Positions 1 to 13,400 of a stretch of DNA of 64,000 nt are shown piece by piece. The translations under genes were made by a program, and so were the position numbers. The stretch lies in the NCBI GenBank assembly GCA_030407085.1, contig CM059584.1, positions 987,501-1,051,500 on the forward strand, in the 5' to 3' direction. The notes beneath the pieces were generated by a model. The model was not told where the DNA came from, did not search any database, and saw only the letters and a program-made list of their open reading frames with translations. Source of the stretch: Trichopria drosophilae (taxonomy: Eukaryota; Arthropoda; Insecta; Hymenoptera; Diapriidae). Position 1 is the stretch's first letter; the number at the start of each line of letters is the position of its first letter.

Positions 1-1260
1 TGGAATTTAAATTAAATCGAAATTCCTTCAGTTATTTATAGTAATAATACACACAAACATAACGTTACTTGATTTATCCATGAGTTTGTATAAATGAAAG
101 CAAAACTTCGTGTTTCCTTTAAAGAAATAACTGAATAGAAGAAGACTCATATAGCAGTCGAATTGTTTATTTTAATTCTTACTTACACTTTTTTTTTAAT
201 TGCCCACGAACTACTACAGTTTTCTATTATATACATGAAAACGTATATCGCTCCAATACCCACCTCAATTTACTTGTTTATTAATTTTTTAAAACTGCCT
301 TCCAACTGTCCTTTGAAATATTTTTGTTTATATTTTTGTAAACGCATCTTCCTACAATAAAAATGTTTTCCCTTTCAAACAATCATTAAAGCAATAAAAG
401 TAACTTACTCAACCAATTTGATTAAAATGTAAAAAAAGTATACGAATCATAATTGTTACAATCGATTATTTAAAAACAAAAGACTTCTTTTTACTAAATA
501 TTTTTTTCGTCCAGATTTTTGCATTTAAATCGGAAAAGAGATCTCGCAAAATAGAAGCATCTTAATGTTAGTATATATCTACCTATCATCTATGGATACG
601 AAGATGCAATTCTATTTTTTTCAAATGAAAAGTGAGATATTCGTAATTCATGGATTTGTAGTTCTTTTTTAATACGCCACAAAGTATCTCATTATTAAAA
701 AAACTCTTTTATTCCTTTCATTTTTATATTTTGTATTTTCTGATTTGTATATAATTATACACAAACAATTATAACTGGGTTCTGTTCAGTTAAATTTATA
801 ATACTTTTCATTTTTTAAGATTTGTTCAAAAACAAGACTAACTTTCTCAAAATTTAAATTTCGAACGGTCGATATCTTAAACATGAATTATTTGAATGGT
901 ATATTCGTAAAGTTTGATCATTTTCACGTCAGAAATGTTTTGTTTAGAATGTTGTCATTATCGGTAATACACAACTGAAAACTACTAATAAAATCAGGCC
1001 ACAATATTCTAATTAAGTGTAAATTCCATCTGAATGTTATCTTTTCACAGATTTTATAAGATAATTTCTTCAATACTTTCCGAATTTGCAATCACAGATT
1101 GATTTAGGAACGTTTGTATTACCTTTTTTCTTGTTAGTTGAAACTTTAGTAACGACAGATTCAGATTATAAATAAAAAAATATGCTAGGCACTAAAGTCA
1201 TAATTAAATAAACAAAAATAGAAAATGCAACAGAAAAATTATTTGCAAAGACAAATTTAC
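1..1260. other. cyc intron sequence, nothing further recognised
   Basis: AT-rich, stop-dense in all frames. The next cyc exon (start of the PAS-B part) would be expected downstream on the minus strand, but no stretch here matches it. Confidence 0.7.
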
Positions 1261-1443
1261 CTAAATTTGGTTGCTTTTTCCGCCTGTGACATCCCGTTGT
1301 TGTGTCCGCTTCTTCTTTCACTTGCAATTCCCTGGAATGCGTTACATCTACCTTCCGCTTCATTTTACAAAAAAAAGATCGCCTTGCTCCAGGGCACAGT
1401 CTCGAGACTCCTTGAGGAACATCCGTCTTTACGGGAAGCATTG
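1261..1443 (-). CDS. cyc: cyc exon, end of PAS-A and inter-PAS linker (183 bp)
   Basis: 60 complete codons: [28 protein letters not shown], then a lysine-rich stretch and [20 protein letters not shown]. The [12 protein letters not shown] motif is the PAS-A end of CYC and BMAL. The basic HRRKKQ lies in the variable linker before PAS-B. The acceptor is TTTTGTTGTACAG and the donor is TTTAG/GTAAATTTG. It ends at phase 1, and the next exon (start of the PAS-B part) is not found in the 1260 bases that remain, so it lies beyond the left edge. The linker carries DVTHSRELQ between the KMKRKV and VKEEAD parts, where Drosophila CYC differs in length. Confidence 0.97.
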
Positions 1444-4399
1444 CTGTACAACAAAAGTGTATGCACAATGTGTAACCAAATGCGATTTCCATATATTTGT
1501 AAATTTTTCATTCACGTTCAAGCAGATATTTCAGCTGAGAATTTTTTGAGAGTTCTAATTTATAATGTCTTTTTGTCATTCTTATAATTGGTAAAGAATA
1601 TTAAATAAAATGTACTTCCATTTATGACTTAACGCTTGTCCTACACATAGATTTGAAGCTTGAAAATACAAATGATATGTCTAGAAACGAATAAGAAATG
1701 TATAAAACATATTTACACTTGTCATATGTCAATGTACCGGATAGTAATCTAGAAACTACAGCAACTTAGGTTACGTCTGCGACAAATTTTACTGCTCAAA
1801 TTATGTCATATATTACGTTTAAGATGAATTTCACAATATCTCTCAGCATTTATTTCGGATTTTATAATCTTAAGATTGTAGTGATAGCTCAACATACTCT
1901 TGGCATCGATAAGACGTTCCCTTGGACTAAGGTCGGAGGAGGACAGCTGCTCCTTGACTTTTGCAACATCCTTTGGATGCAGGATATCGAACCAGCTCTG
2001 TCCCAGTAAATCGCCCTTTTAACAAAAATGAAATTTTCGAATAAAATGTCGAATAGAAATGGCAGACTGTGAAGGAATACTATGCCGTTAGTCCTTGATC
2101 TCCCCGATTTTATCAAAGAATTTACGACAGTGTGGGCGTGGCGATATACATCGAAGAAAACCCATTAGACTTCGGCATAGCGTGCAGGAAAACGAGCGAT
2201 TGTTATTAACATTGCGCAGTATAAGACCGCCTTTCATCGAGAGAAAAATTTGAACGTAATAAGACCCTATATGTATGCAGAGCGCAATTTGGCGACGAAT
2301 AGCAGTTTCCATGCTCCTCGATTAAAAATTAATTAAATGTGCCTGGCATATGCAATTTATGTTACTAAATGTGTATAATGTTATTAAATTCCCATCTCTC
2401 CGACGTATTGCTGAAACAATACAATCTTACTGCTGATGAATTTCTGTTATCATTCACCTTTAGAATCCGAATTTTCATGAATGTGAAAATGAGGTGCACA
2501 TTTTCAAAATCCTCAGTAACATTTGAAAAACGAATTTCATTTACAAGAAAGATAATATCCTTTAAAATATTAAGCTCCTTTTTAAACCAGTAAAAATGTG
2601 TTTTATTTGCCAAACGTGCTAAATCCGTGACATAAAAAGCGCCATTCCGTTTTTTTAAGAGTTAATATTTTATTACATGCATAATGGGTTTCAAAATGAT
2701 TAATTCACCATTTTATAGAGAAGATACAAGTGACATCGAATAAATTACTTATGATTCTTATTTTTACGGACAGTATTACTGTAGTTAACCATTTTCTTGT
2801 ATATTTTTATAATGTATAAGAAAATATTACAGTGGATTAAAAATATTTAGTCTAAAGCCAACTTGCGTTATTTAAATCTGTTGTTTTGTGTAATAAAGTT
2901 AAGTTTGGAAATTTAAGAGTGATTCTACTTCGTATATTTAGATGGAACAGATTCGCGTAGGGATTCTAATTACTCCTTATTATATAGATAATGTAATTAT
3001 GTACTTCTTTTTTTCAAGTGGAATTTTTATTTTTGAAATTTTAAAATTGGTTTTCACCCAAGATTGAAGGTGTATTTATATTTCTAACTTTGACATATCC
3101 TCGCGACAAGGATTTTGTATTTATTTTCACTGCCAAGTATTTGTTGTAATCTAGAATTTTTCGTCAATAAAGTTACGGTGGTTCAACTGTAAAACATCGG
3201 CAATATCATGTCGAATTTGTTATTTTTCACTTCCACTAGTAATTTCCTGCATTAGGGGAATCCTTATTACACAAATGTTGTATTGAAAGCACACAACGAT
3301 TTGACAAATTATGATTTTATGAAATTATTTTTACACTCTATAAGGCGCATGTACAATTAGTTTAAAAAGCAAAATCGTATTCAATTGTGTCATTCTCGAA
3401 CAAATGATTAATAAATCAAAAGAAAAAAAGTCAAAGTAAAAATACTAGAACATCAATATTTGTTTAGCACTGTAGTGTCGATGTTATTGTTACCTAATGC
3501 TACGCATGTTCTTTACATATTTATTGCCTTATTATGATTTCAATTTACGATACATTGTAATAGAGGGAACATTATATCACTCTGTGATTATCATGCAATA
3601 ATGAAGTAAGGTACATAATAATTAGCATTAAAAGTAATAACACTACTTAACTACAATTAACGCAGTAAAGTAGCGCTTGTGAAATTATACATCTAAGACA
3701 ACGCATGCGCTAAACATCAATGTAATGATTTCTTTACAGCAGACGAATAATAATCGAAGTCAAAATTTAATTTCATTACGTCCATAATACCATAATACAT
3801 AATACTAATTATACACGGAAACACTTTTTAGTGAACGGTTTAATGAACATTGCTGAATGTGCATATGAGTATATGAGATACATTACAACATTTGTTTATT
3901 GATTGTTCAGGAAAGGTTAGAGACCATTTTTAAAGTTTTGAAACTTTTACGTTTGCAAAGTTCAAAGGACCCCGCAGGGAATCATAGAGAAATGACTCTC
4001 AGCCGAATGTCCTGAAATTGGGGTAAATGATAGTTCATATAACGTAGATCAAAAGTGTCTAGATGGCTAGTTTTTGAGTTACAGCCACTTGAAACTGCCA
4101 ATTTTCGCAAATTGCAGAATGGTGATCCTCCACTCGTCGGTCGAGCGCAGCTTATTCTCAGTGAAGTATGATCAAGGATATATATAAGATATATAATCTG
4201 ACATTATATGTAATCTATATACAACTGTTTTAAGTTATATATAGTTATATACAATCGACATATATATAAATATATATAATTGGTATATAATTACATAATA
4301 ATTAGTATGTTAATAAAATATTATTTTTTATTTACCTTTAATTGACTTTTATTTACCTATTGTTACAACTATACGCCACTAAGTGTGCGTTGCATACAT

Positions 4400-4445
<46 letters not shown>

Positions 4446-7400
4446 GCGCGTGTATGCAAGAGGAAACCCCTGAAAAATATTAAAGATCTGAATGGAAACC
4501 AAAGTTAACCAAACTGATACCAAAGTTTTTAAGGTGGATTCCAAACCACCGGGTTTGAATTTATCCTCCGATATGATACGCTATTTTCAATGTTTACAAA
4601 CAGCGCGGCTCATCTTGCAATATTGCGAAGCGCTATTTTCAAGGGTTTTCTTTATTATTTGTCAAGGATTTCCATTTCATCCTGTATACATGAGAGCGGG
4701 AGAGTGTGTACGAAAGATTCCGTATAGTGAAAGCCGAGATGAATTTATAATATTTGTTTGCGATCTTAATCAAGAAGATATTATTTTGTTTATTGTTGTC
4801 TACATATTATAACAAATTCTTACAACTCCCCAATAAGTGTGTGTGTATGTGTGCAATCCACGCTTAATGGCGTATAGTTGTAACAATAGGTAAATAAAAG
4901 TCTGTATATTTTAATAACATAATTAAACATTCTGCAATTTGCGAAAATTGGCAGTTTCAAGTGGCTGTAACTCAAAACTAGGCCATCTAGGGATTTCGGG
5001 CCTATGGACACTTTTGATCTACATTTTAGCTTTATTGCGTTTTTTTTCTGAGTGAGGGAGTTCATCCGTAGGTTTACTTAATAAATCAATCAAACTATAA
5101 TGTCCTCGTTTAAAAATCAAATCTTGTAACAGCACTGAAAAGTTTTGAATTATACCACTTATTGGCGGTAGGAAGGCGATTCTATAATGATTTGATAACT
5201 TTAAGATATTTCTTAATTAACGTACATTCTTGTTTAATGAAAATAATGCGTATTAATTTAAAAAATAATATAAAAGGGGCTTCTTGGCTCCTAAACAAAA
5301 AGTTTCTTATATATTTGATGTTCATCCTCAACGTTTTGGATCTTTAAACTTTAACGCTTGGGCTCTCCCTCATCAGGAGGTATTTTGATTACCGATAAGA
5401 ATCATTCATATTACAATAACGTACTACGTCAATAAAAACACCTCCTGATGAGGGATCCTAAACATCCGAAACGTTTACGGTGAAAATAATTTTTGTAGGC
5501 CCTAAACCCGTTCATATTACTTTTATTCGTCGATTGTTACAAAGCATAACATTTAAAAATGTATTATTTGCAACATTAATTAATTTTAATATATCTCAAA
5601 AAATTATTCTTTAAATACTTTACCTGTGTGTTTTATGAGACGAAATAATTCCTCCAATAAATTAGTTCCGTCGTAAATAGATATTAAAATACTTATATAA
5701 ATATTTATAAAGTTAACGAATATTAAATATTATTTAAAATGTCTTTTAAAAGCTTTTACCTGAGAGTAATTGAGAGTTTGCGAGACGGATTTCGACACGT
5801 AGAGAATTCTGCCCCGATCACAGCCGACGACGAAGACGAAACCTTCTGCTGCCTGGAACAAAAGGAAACGAGTTTGCTTTTTCTCACATTTACTTTATTT
5901 ATTCCCCGTATGTTCCTGCCTCTACACGCATGTCCTACTCTTTTTCAATTCCCCTTTTTTGTATGGATTCGCGTTTACTATATGCGAAATAAAAACTGAA
6001 ACTCTCAAAATGTAAAAATAAATACTTCCTGATTCCATTTGAATAAATGCAAAATTCTTATTGTACTTTTTGGCATGGGATTGGTAAGGGTGGAGTGCTG
6101 GCTTTTGATATTTTTTATTTTAGTAATGAAAAGAATGTTCTGTTGAAGTATGGCGAGTTCAAAGGTTACAAGGCATCAATTATTTTCAATAACATGGTTT
6201 TGGATTATTAATAGGTATCAATCGGTTTTCATGACTATAATTCCTCACATACGAAGATTGGTAATATTTCAAAACTGGATCCTGTTGATAAAACTAAATA
6301 AACTAAAGGATAAAACTAATAGCTCCGTTGGTAGAGCATTCAATCGGTAATTGAAGTGTCCCAGGATCGTAACCTAGTGTTCACCGATTAACCGAAGTTT
6401 TCCCAAGGTCCGGTTATTTTTTATGAATTTTTATTATTGCTATCAATATATTACCATGCTGAAAAAATATTTGTTCTCGTTTCTAAAAAGATATGGTTAC
6501 TAGTTTAATAAATTAAAAATATTAAATTAATGGATGTGTATTTCGAGTAATTGAACATTTAAACAATTTATTGGATCGGAAATTCCATACCAATATTAAC
6601 AAATATGAACAAAAATATACCAATGAGTACAACTATATTATAAATCCGCATTACAAAAATGAAGACTGCTTTTTTAAATTAAATTTGGTTGTTATCGCGA
6701 GCTTATGGAGTTTACAGGGCGCCCCATAACTCACGGACTGTATTGCACGGGGTTGACCAAAAAATTCGATCCGACCCTTTGAATTTCAGTTAAAAAAATC
6801 ATTATTTCTGTAATACCTCGACAAATTTTAAAGTTATTTCAAAGAATAAAAGCTCATTTTAATGTTTTTTCATGTCCTACAATTGATCTTTGAATCTTTT
6901 TATATGAATTTTAGATGAATACACTTTTTGTAGTCCCTAAAAAGATGGAAAAATGCATTTATGCGGTTAATAGCTAAATAGCTACGCGAAAATCACGTTA
7001 AAAGAAGTTGGAGAGCTTGAAAAAAACAAAGAATTTAACTCTCTATGTATTACGTTTCAATGGAATTTGAGCAAACGATAACTTTAATATCACAGAATCG
7101 GCCAAAAATGGATTTTGGAATGGCGGTGCGCGTTTATAGCAAATTTTAATATTTCCACCTTCATTATTTTAACAAACGTTGTGATTTGTTCCTCGGAGGG
7201 TTCGAGGTCCCTGATGGCTATGAATTAACCTTCAGGTTTTTAAAATTCAGAATGGCGTAAGGAATTGGTAAACATTTCTTTGGGGGAAAGGGGGGGGTTG
7301 GAGTCGCCAGTCAAATATATTAATTAAATACTAAGTGTTATTAAATATCAATATATTTCATAGGCAGATTTATTTATTATTGTTTTTTTCTTTTAATTAA

Positions 7401-10400
7401 AATACCCTATTTTATCGATGTCTGGTAATGGCCAACTTTTCTCTGCTTTTGCTGCAAAAATCGGCGATGACAAAGGGATATATAGTTAATCATTTATGAC
7501 GGAATTTTATATATTTGACGGAAGCTTATATATTTATAGAACCCATCATTTTTTAATTCTTGTCACGAGGGTCTATGAAAAAGAGACATGACAAATATTC
7601 GCCTTTACCCTATACTACGGAATCGAACGACGTTAGTTTTGTGGTCATTTAATAGTAAAATAATTTCATAACAAGGTTTGTAACTGGACATATTGCGTAT
7701 CCCTGAGTCAGACCAAAGGCCAGTTCTTAATTTTGATCTTGAACTTTATAAAAAGTTCAAACCTTTTCAGATCATTTCAAAATATGACCTTTAAGAATAT
7801 CAATATGCTACTTAACATTTTCAGTCAACCTTTTATTTACAACAAAGACTGCCGATTCTGAAAGAATATTAGTACTTATTTATATTTTTTATACACTGTT
7901 GTGTCCTGTAATAGTCCTTTTCTTCTTTGAAGGTGTCACGTTTCTTCCATGGCAATTGCGTATTCTTTTCATTAATTTTGGTGAAACAAATATTCTTATT
8001 CTTTTTGTGTCTTTTTTGTGTATATAACTATTGCAAAATACGTTATTAAAATTATATTGTGACATAAGCATTGAAAGAGTAATCGTACTGAAATTGAAAT
8101 TGTATTTTCGATTTTTGGAGCTAATCGAGCTATCAATTATGATTGTAGCCCATTTCAAGAAAATTTCACATTTTTTAAAATCCTTTGGTTATGCCCTTGT
8201 TTATGGTTATTCAACTAAATCCATCGACAATTTTTGTTTCAGATGATCCGGCTGACCTCAATATTGGTCACTGCAGAACGTATATATAAAAATAGAATTA
8301 TTTTTACGGCAATTACTTATTATTTACACAATTATTTGTAACTCAACCATATTATTTATATTTCTCAATAATAAAAGTACTGGAAGATGATCAGTACAAA
8401 TAGTGTAAGCTTATATAATGAATGTTTAAAACTTTCGTACTCGGAAAAATATGACTCCGCTGGATTAGCTGATTCATATCAGCTAAAATTTTCGGCTGGA
8501 ATTGCCGAAAATATCTGCAATTTTAGCTGTTTCGATTCCGCTATTGTAGCCTTAACCCTACTCAATTCGCGCTTAGATCTAAATTTCCGCTAGATTAGCA
8601 GATTTTTTCCGCTAAATTTGCGGACTTTTTCAGTAAATTTAGCTGAAATTATCGGCTATCCCTACGGAATTCCAACAGCTATCCCTATAGGATAAAATTG
8701 GTAGAATCTGCGGATTTTTCGGCTGATTTAGCCGGTTATTTTTCTCCGTGTAGTTTTCGTTCAAAAATTTATGAAAATGACTTGTGTTTCCATTACAAGT
8801 GCGGTTAACCTCTTAACGACAGTATAGATACCAAGTCATTAAAAAACGAGTTAATTAACATAACTGACAGATATGGTCTACATGAACATCAAAACTTGTC
8901 AGTAAAGTGAAGTTATATATAATATAACGCGTAGTAATATTAAATAACGAGCCCATTCATCGTCGCGTGATCGAAAGTTAACCGGGTTTTACACAGCAGC
9001 ATTAGTAATTTGAAATTGGCGCATACCTAATAAAGATACGTTAATAAATGGGGTGCTAATAAAACGCATATATACACTTAATGCCTTTTCGGATTCGGGC
9101 GTTTATTAAATAAATCGCGCTAGTAATGCGAACTGCATAGATGGAAATTTTGCTAGGTATGCAACTAGCTCTATTTTTACCTGTTTTCACTATTAATCAT
9201 ATTATTAATCGCGATACTAGTGACACAATCAGCAGCCAGACGTGCGTGTATATTTGTTCCTTAACGGTCTTATAACCTATAGCTATGCCTGGTGGTATTA
9301 TGACGGCGGTCGTTATTACGTCATTGCTTACGGGGAGTAACTTTAAGCACTCCGAGAGTAATAGTGCCACACTTTCGCGGGAGCGTGAGAATCGCGCGGG
9401 CGACTTGCTATATAAGCGATCGGAAGGAAAGTCGAAACTTGGGTGTTACTAAGTCCGTTCTTGTGTACCGAGATAATTTCGAACGAGGGGACCTTTACTC
9501 AAAATAGAGACTCAATTACCAGATTCCATATAAGGCTTCGAGTATCGATGTTTCATTCATGCACTGCCAGAACAAGATGTATGAACGACGTGCAGGGGAG
9601 AAAGATATCATGCATAATAAGGGAAAACGTGGAATTCGTTTTTTATTTTATAATGTGATTCTGAAAATTTATATTAGTGGCACAGGTGTTCCCAGAACAC
9701 GTAATGTGACATCGATTCTATACTGCCGGAAATTAATAATGCATCAAAAGAATGAACTGACCTCACACTGATTCTACCATACATGTTAATCTACGGTATT
9801 TTTCTCTACTAGAGTCAGAATTAAAATACACTTTCCAGTTCTTTAAGACGGGACAACGCTGTCGAACAATTTTATTCAAAATTAGAGTGCTGAGTTTACT
9901 TTCGTTTAAATTTGCACAGACTTCTTTTCGTCTTTATTCACTACAAGTAATTTCAAATTTCTATGATGTTTCGATATTAAGATACTTTTATGAGGCCCAT
10001 GACCGACCCTGATCAGGAATGCAACATTTGTTCTGATAATGAGCTGCTATTAGACAAGTATCTCTAAAGCATCACTCAAAGTCTTGACGACTGAAAAATT
10101 TGATTTAACTTGTTACGGGGAAAATGCTACATACGAAAGTTTTAGGGACTTTCCCTGGTTATTTAATGCTACAATTGAGTTTGACCTGGAACATGCAGGT
10201 TATTCCAAGATCAATTGTTATTTTTTAATGGGAACTTCTATTATGTTTTCTGAATTCGGAAAAAGCACAACATTTCACGCCCGTATTTGATAACCGAGAC
10301 GATTCATAAAAATTATCATTAGTATCTATTTTATTCTTCATCAAATCCTCAAAATCTAGGCACCTATCAGAGCGATCTTTAAAAGTAATTTAGTGCATGT

Positions 10401-13400
10401 TCTGTGATGAGGTTAATTCATACTTGCTCAGGTAACCATTTTTAATAAGATACAAGATGTAAGAGAAAATGGTCTCGTGAGGTCAATATTATATATCTTA
10501 TGATTCCATAAATTTTTTAGCTGGATCTCATGGTTATCGTTAAGATTATATTCGGACGTTAAAGGAGGATGCCCACGAGCATACGTGATTACCGCCCCTG
10601 TGATGGAACCTCCGAAACTGATAAATTCGAATAGAGTACAATGCGAGCTAACATTTAAGTAGTAACAGCCTATTTATACTGCCACAAAAGACTGCGGACT
10701 ATTACTACTTACATTACTTATTTTTTCTATCTAAAGTCGACGACTTCAATAACAATTGAAACTTTCTCACATGATAAGACACTCAAATATGGTATTAGGA
10801 GTTGGCTCGTATTATACTCTGACCGAATTTATCAGTTTCGGAGGTTCCATCTCCGAGGCGTGAAATATCTATGCTCGTGGGCACCCTCTTTTTGTGCTAT
10901 TTCTGATTACCTGACAAAAAATAGGGGTTCCCATTTAAAAAAATTACCTTCACCATAGAATGTAGTATTTTCCAAAAAAATTCAATAGAAAATATTTATT
11001 TACAACATTGTGGTAAAAAGTATTGATTCACTTTTCCCATGAATTATCCTGGAGGCATTAGATGTCACTTGTCATGCGGCACTAACTTAAAATGCCTGAA
11101 GAAAAATGCCTTATTCAATCTTGATTAGCGCGCACAAATAACTAGGCCTGGTAGTACCTACGTAATTGAATCTCTATTAAAAATCCCGAAGTAAAGATCC
11201 TTTTCAAGCTGCCTGAATATTGATCAGCTATCTAGTTAAACTGAGGGTTGCTTAAATATTAATATTTTAAGAAAAATAATAGTTTTTTGCATAATAACTG
11301 ACAAAATATCTGATTCCATTTGCACAAAAGTATTGAATATAGTTGATATACAATGTGCCACAAAACATTGATAACCTTAAAATAATGAGTTTTTAATATT
11401 ATTTTCGTATCCCCGAACTCGAAGATACATACAAGATGACCACGTTTCGATAGATAAAGTATTCGCATACTTTAATAAATAAGGTTGAATTTGAACGCCA
11501 TTTTAGTAATTATTGCCAGTCTGAGACAGGTTACTGTGGACGTGAAAAAAGGGTCCTGCTGGTGAAGCTGGTGAAGCGTGGTTAATAAGGTATTCCTTGT
11601 CAGCAGTTTGTAAGCGATAATTTATGATGGACTGATCAGTATTTACTATGACATGCCTTATTAGACGTTCATTGCTACTGCCCTAAACAGTTAGCAATAA
11701 GAGGCGCCTCGTCTCTATAAGATAAAGCAAGTGTTGATCAATATTCAGGCAGCCTGGAAAGATTTCATATTAGCCAGAATCCTTAGTAAAGTACTTATGT
11801 AAAAACGCATGTCAAGCAATCTTGACTAGAACTATATAAAACTTTCCCTAGTTTTTATGCATAAAGTACAATAGGGCTCCTGCTTATTAGGTTCAAATGC
11901 ACCCAAAAATCAACCTGATGCGTATAAGTAATACATCAATTCGTTTAGTGTTTTGATCAGAAAACAGTAGATTATTTGGACTAACTGTCAAATAGTTGTG
12001 AAAATTAAGGAAATAGTTTCTCTCAGTTACATTATTAATTAATTAATTTTGCAAGCCTGTTTCTTATATGGAGTTTAAATTAGTTGCCACAACCAACAAA
12101 CATGGCCTACAAATCATATTTCAGCAAAATGTTGTAAATTCAATCGATTAACATGACGAAATTAGGGAAATTAAATAGTATCTTAATGCTGTAACGAACT
12201 ATTTCAAGGTAACTTTGGAGTAGTTTTTATATATTATTGTAAATCATTATCAAGGATATCGAATCGAAATTAACGTTAATTATTATTGCAGTCATTTTGT
12301 GAGGATAAGGTTATTGTAAAAGATGGGTACACAGTAAATAAACAATTTGTAATTTAAAAAATTATGTTGTTATATTTCAAACATTCTTGCTGTTTATGCG
12401 AAATTAGAGGACAGATTGATGATTTTACTTCGCCGTAAAACGAGATTATTTTGTCAATTTTAACATATCGGTTTACGCAGTCATTTCCTATGTCTGCCTC
12501 ATAATCATTACCATTCTTATGCAACCCCATCAGAAAATAATAATATGTCATTTCAGTTCGTTGTATTATTTCAAATTGCTCATATTACCTTATCGATAAT
12601 TTTTAGATTTTTAGATATAGAAAGTAAGAGATTATAGATATAACTACGATAGATTCTCAAAATGCATCTGAAATATTTTCTTATTAATTCTACTTTGAAG
12701 TCGTTAAAATGTTCATAATTATGTTGATAGTATGTTTCAGAAGGAATTGAAGTTGGATATCCAGTACAATTATTGTGCGCGACCCTCGCCTTTAATGTCG
12801 CACTTCATTTAAATATTATTATGCTCAGCTAAATATTGCACCAAGAAAGAAAATTTCTCTTGATAATAGTTGGAAAATAGTTTCGAAAATAATTAGGAAA
12901 TTCCTTCACAAAAGGAATTGAATTTTTCCATATTTTGGAAAATACTATAACTGTATTAGAATATAGGCGTGCAATTTTTTCATCATCATGTCCAGAAATA
13001 TTTAAAAAGTATTAAGTGTTAAGCAATACAAGTTTAGGGGTTCGTGTTGAAAATCTCACATAAAAACAATCAATTTGTCTTTTTTTTTGTTTGTCGGTTT
13101 GTTGATGCGCACCCGCGGTGATGAATATTCCTTTTCAGGTAGGTTTCTAGCATCACTACGACTGATATTTATAATTATATATAGAAATGGTAAGTCGATA
13201 TTTTAACGCACTACGTGTAAAATGATTTCAAACGCATACAAACGAAAGTGATAAATTACAACGTGCAGAATTCAATTTTCTATGGGGCAAACTATTAGTA
13301 TTTTTTATTCATTTAATTCTTCAAGTTCATTAAAAATGCAGCATGCTCTCTAAAAATTACTTAATTTTCTAAAACAATAACAATTGTATTAACAGATGTT

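Larger units (their letters stand above)
2016..5759. other. cyc intron (3.7 kb)
   Basis: Mostly AT-rich noncoding DNA. It holds a GC-richer open patch at about 2085-2290, the long inverted-repeat structure at 4041-5023 and the hairpin at 5367-5454. Nothing is seen in 2300-4000 or 5460-5759. Confidence 0.6.

Noticed and set aside
1225..1587. 120-codon and 92-codon plus-strand ORFs
   Set aside because: Antisense shadows of the cyc PAS-A exon at 1261-1443.
4492..4812. 106-codon ORF
   Set aside because: Lies inside an inverted-repeat element, has no recognisable domain and no splice context.
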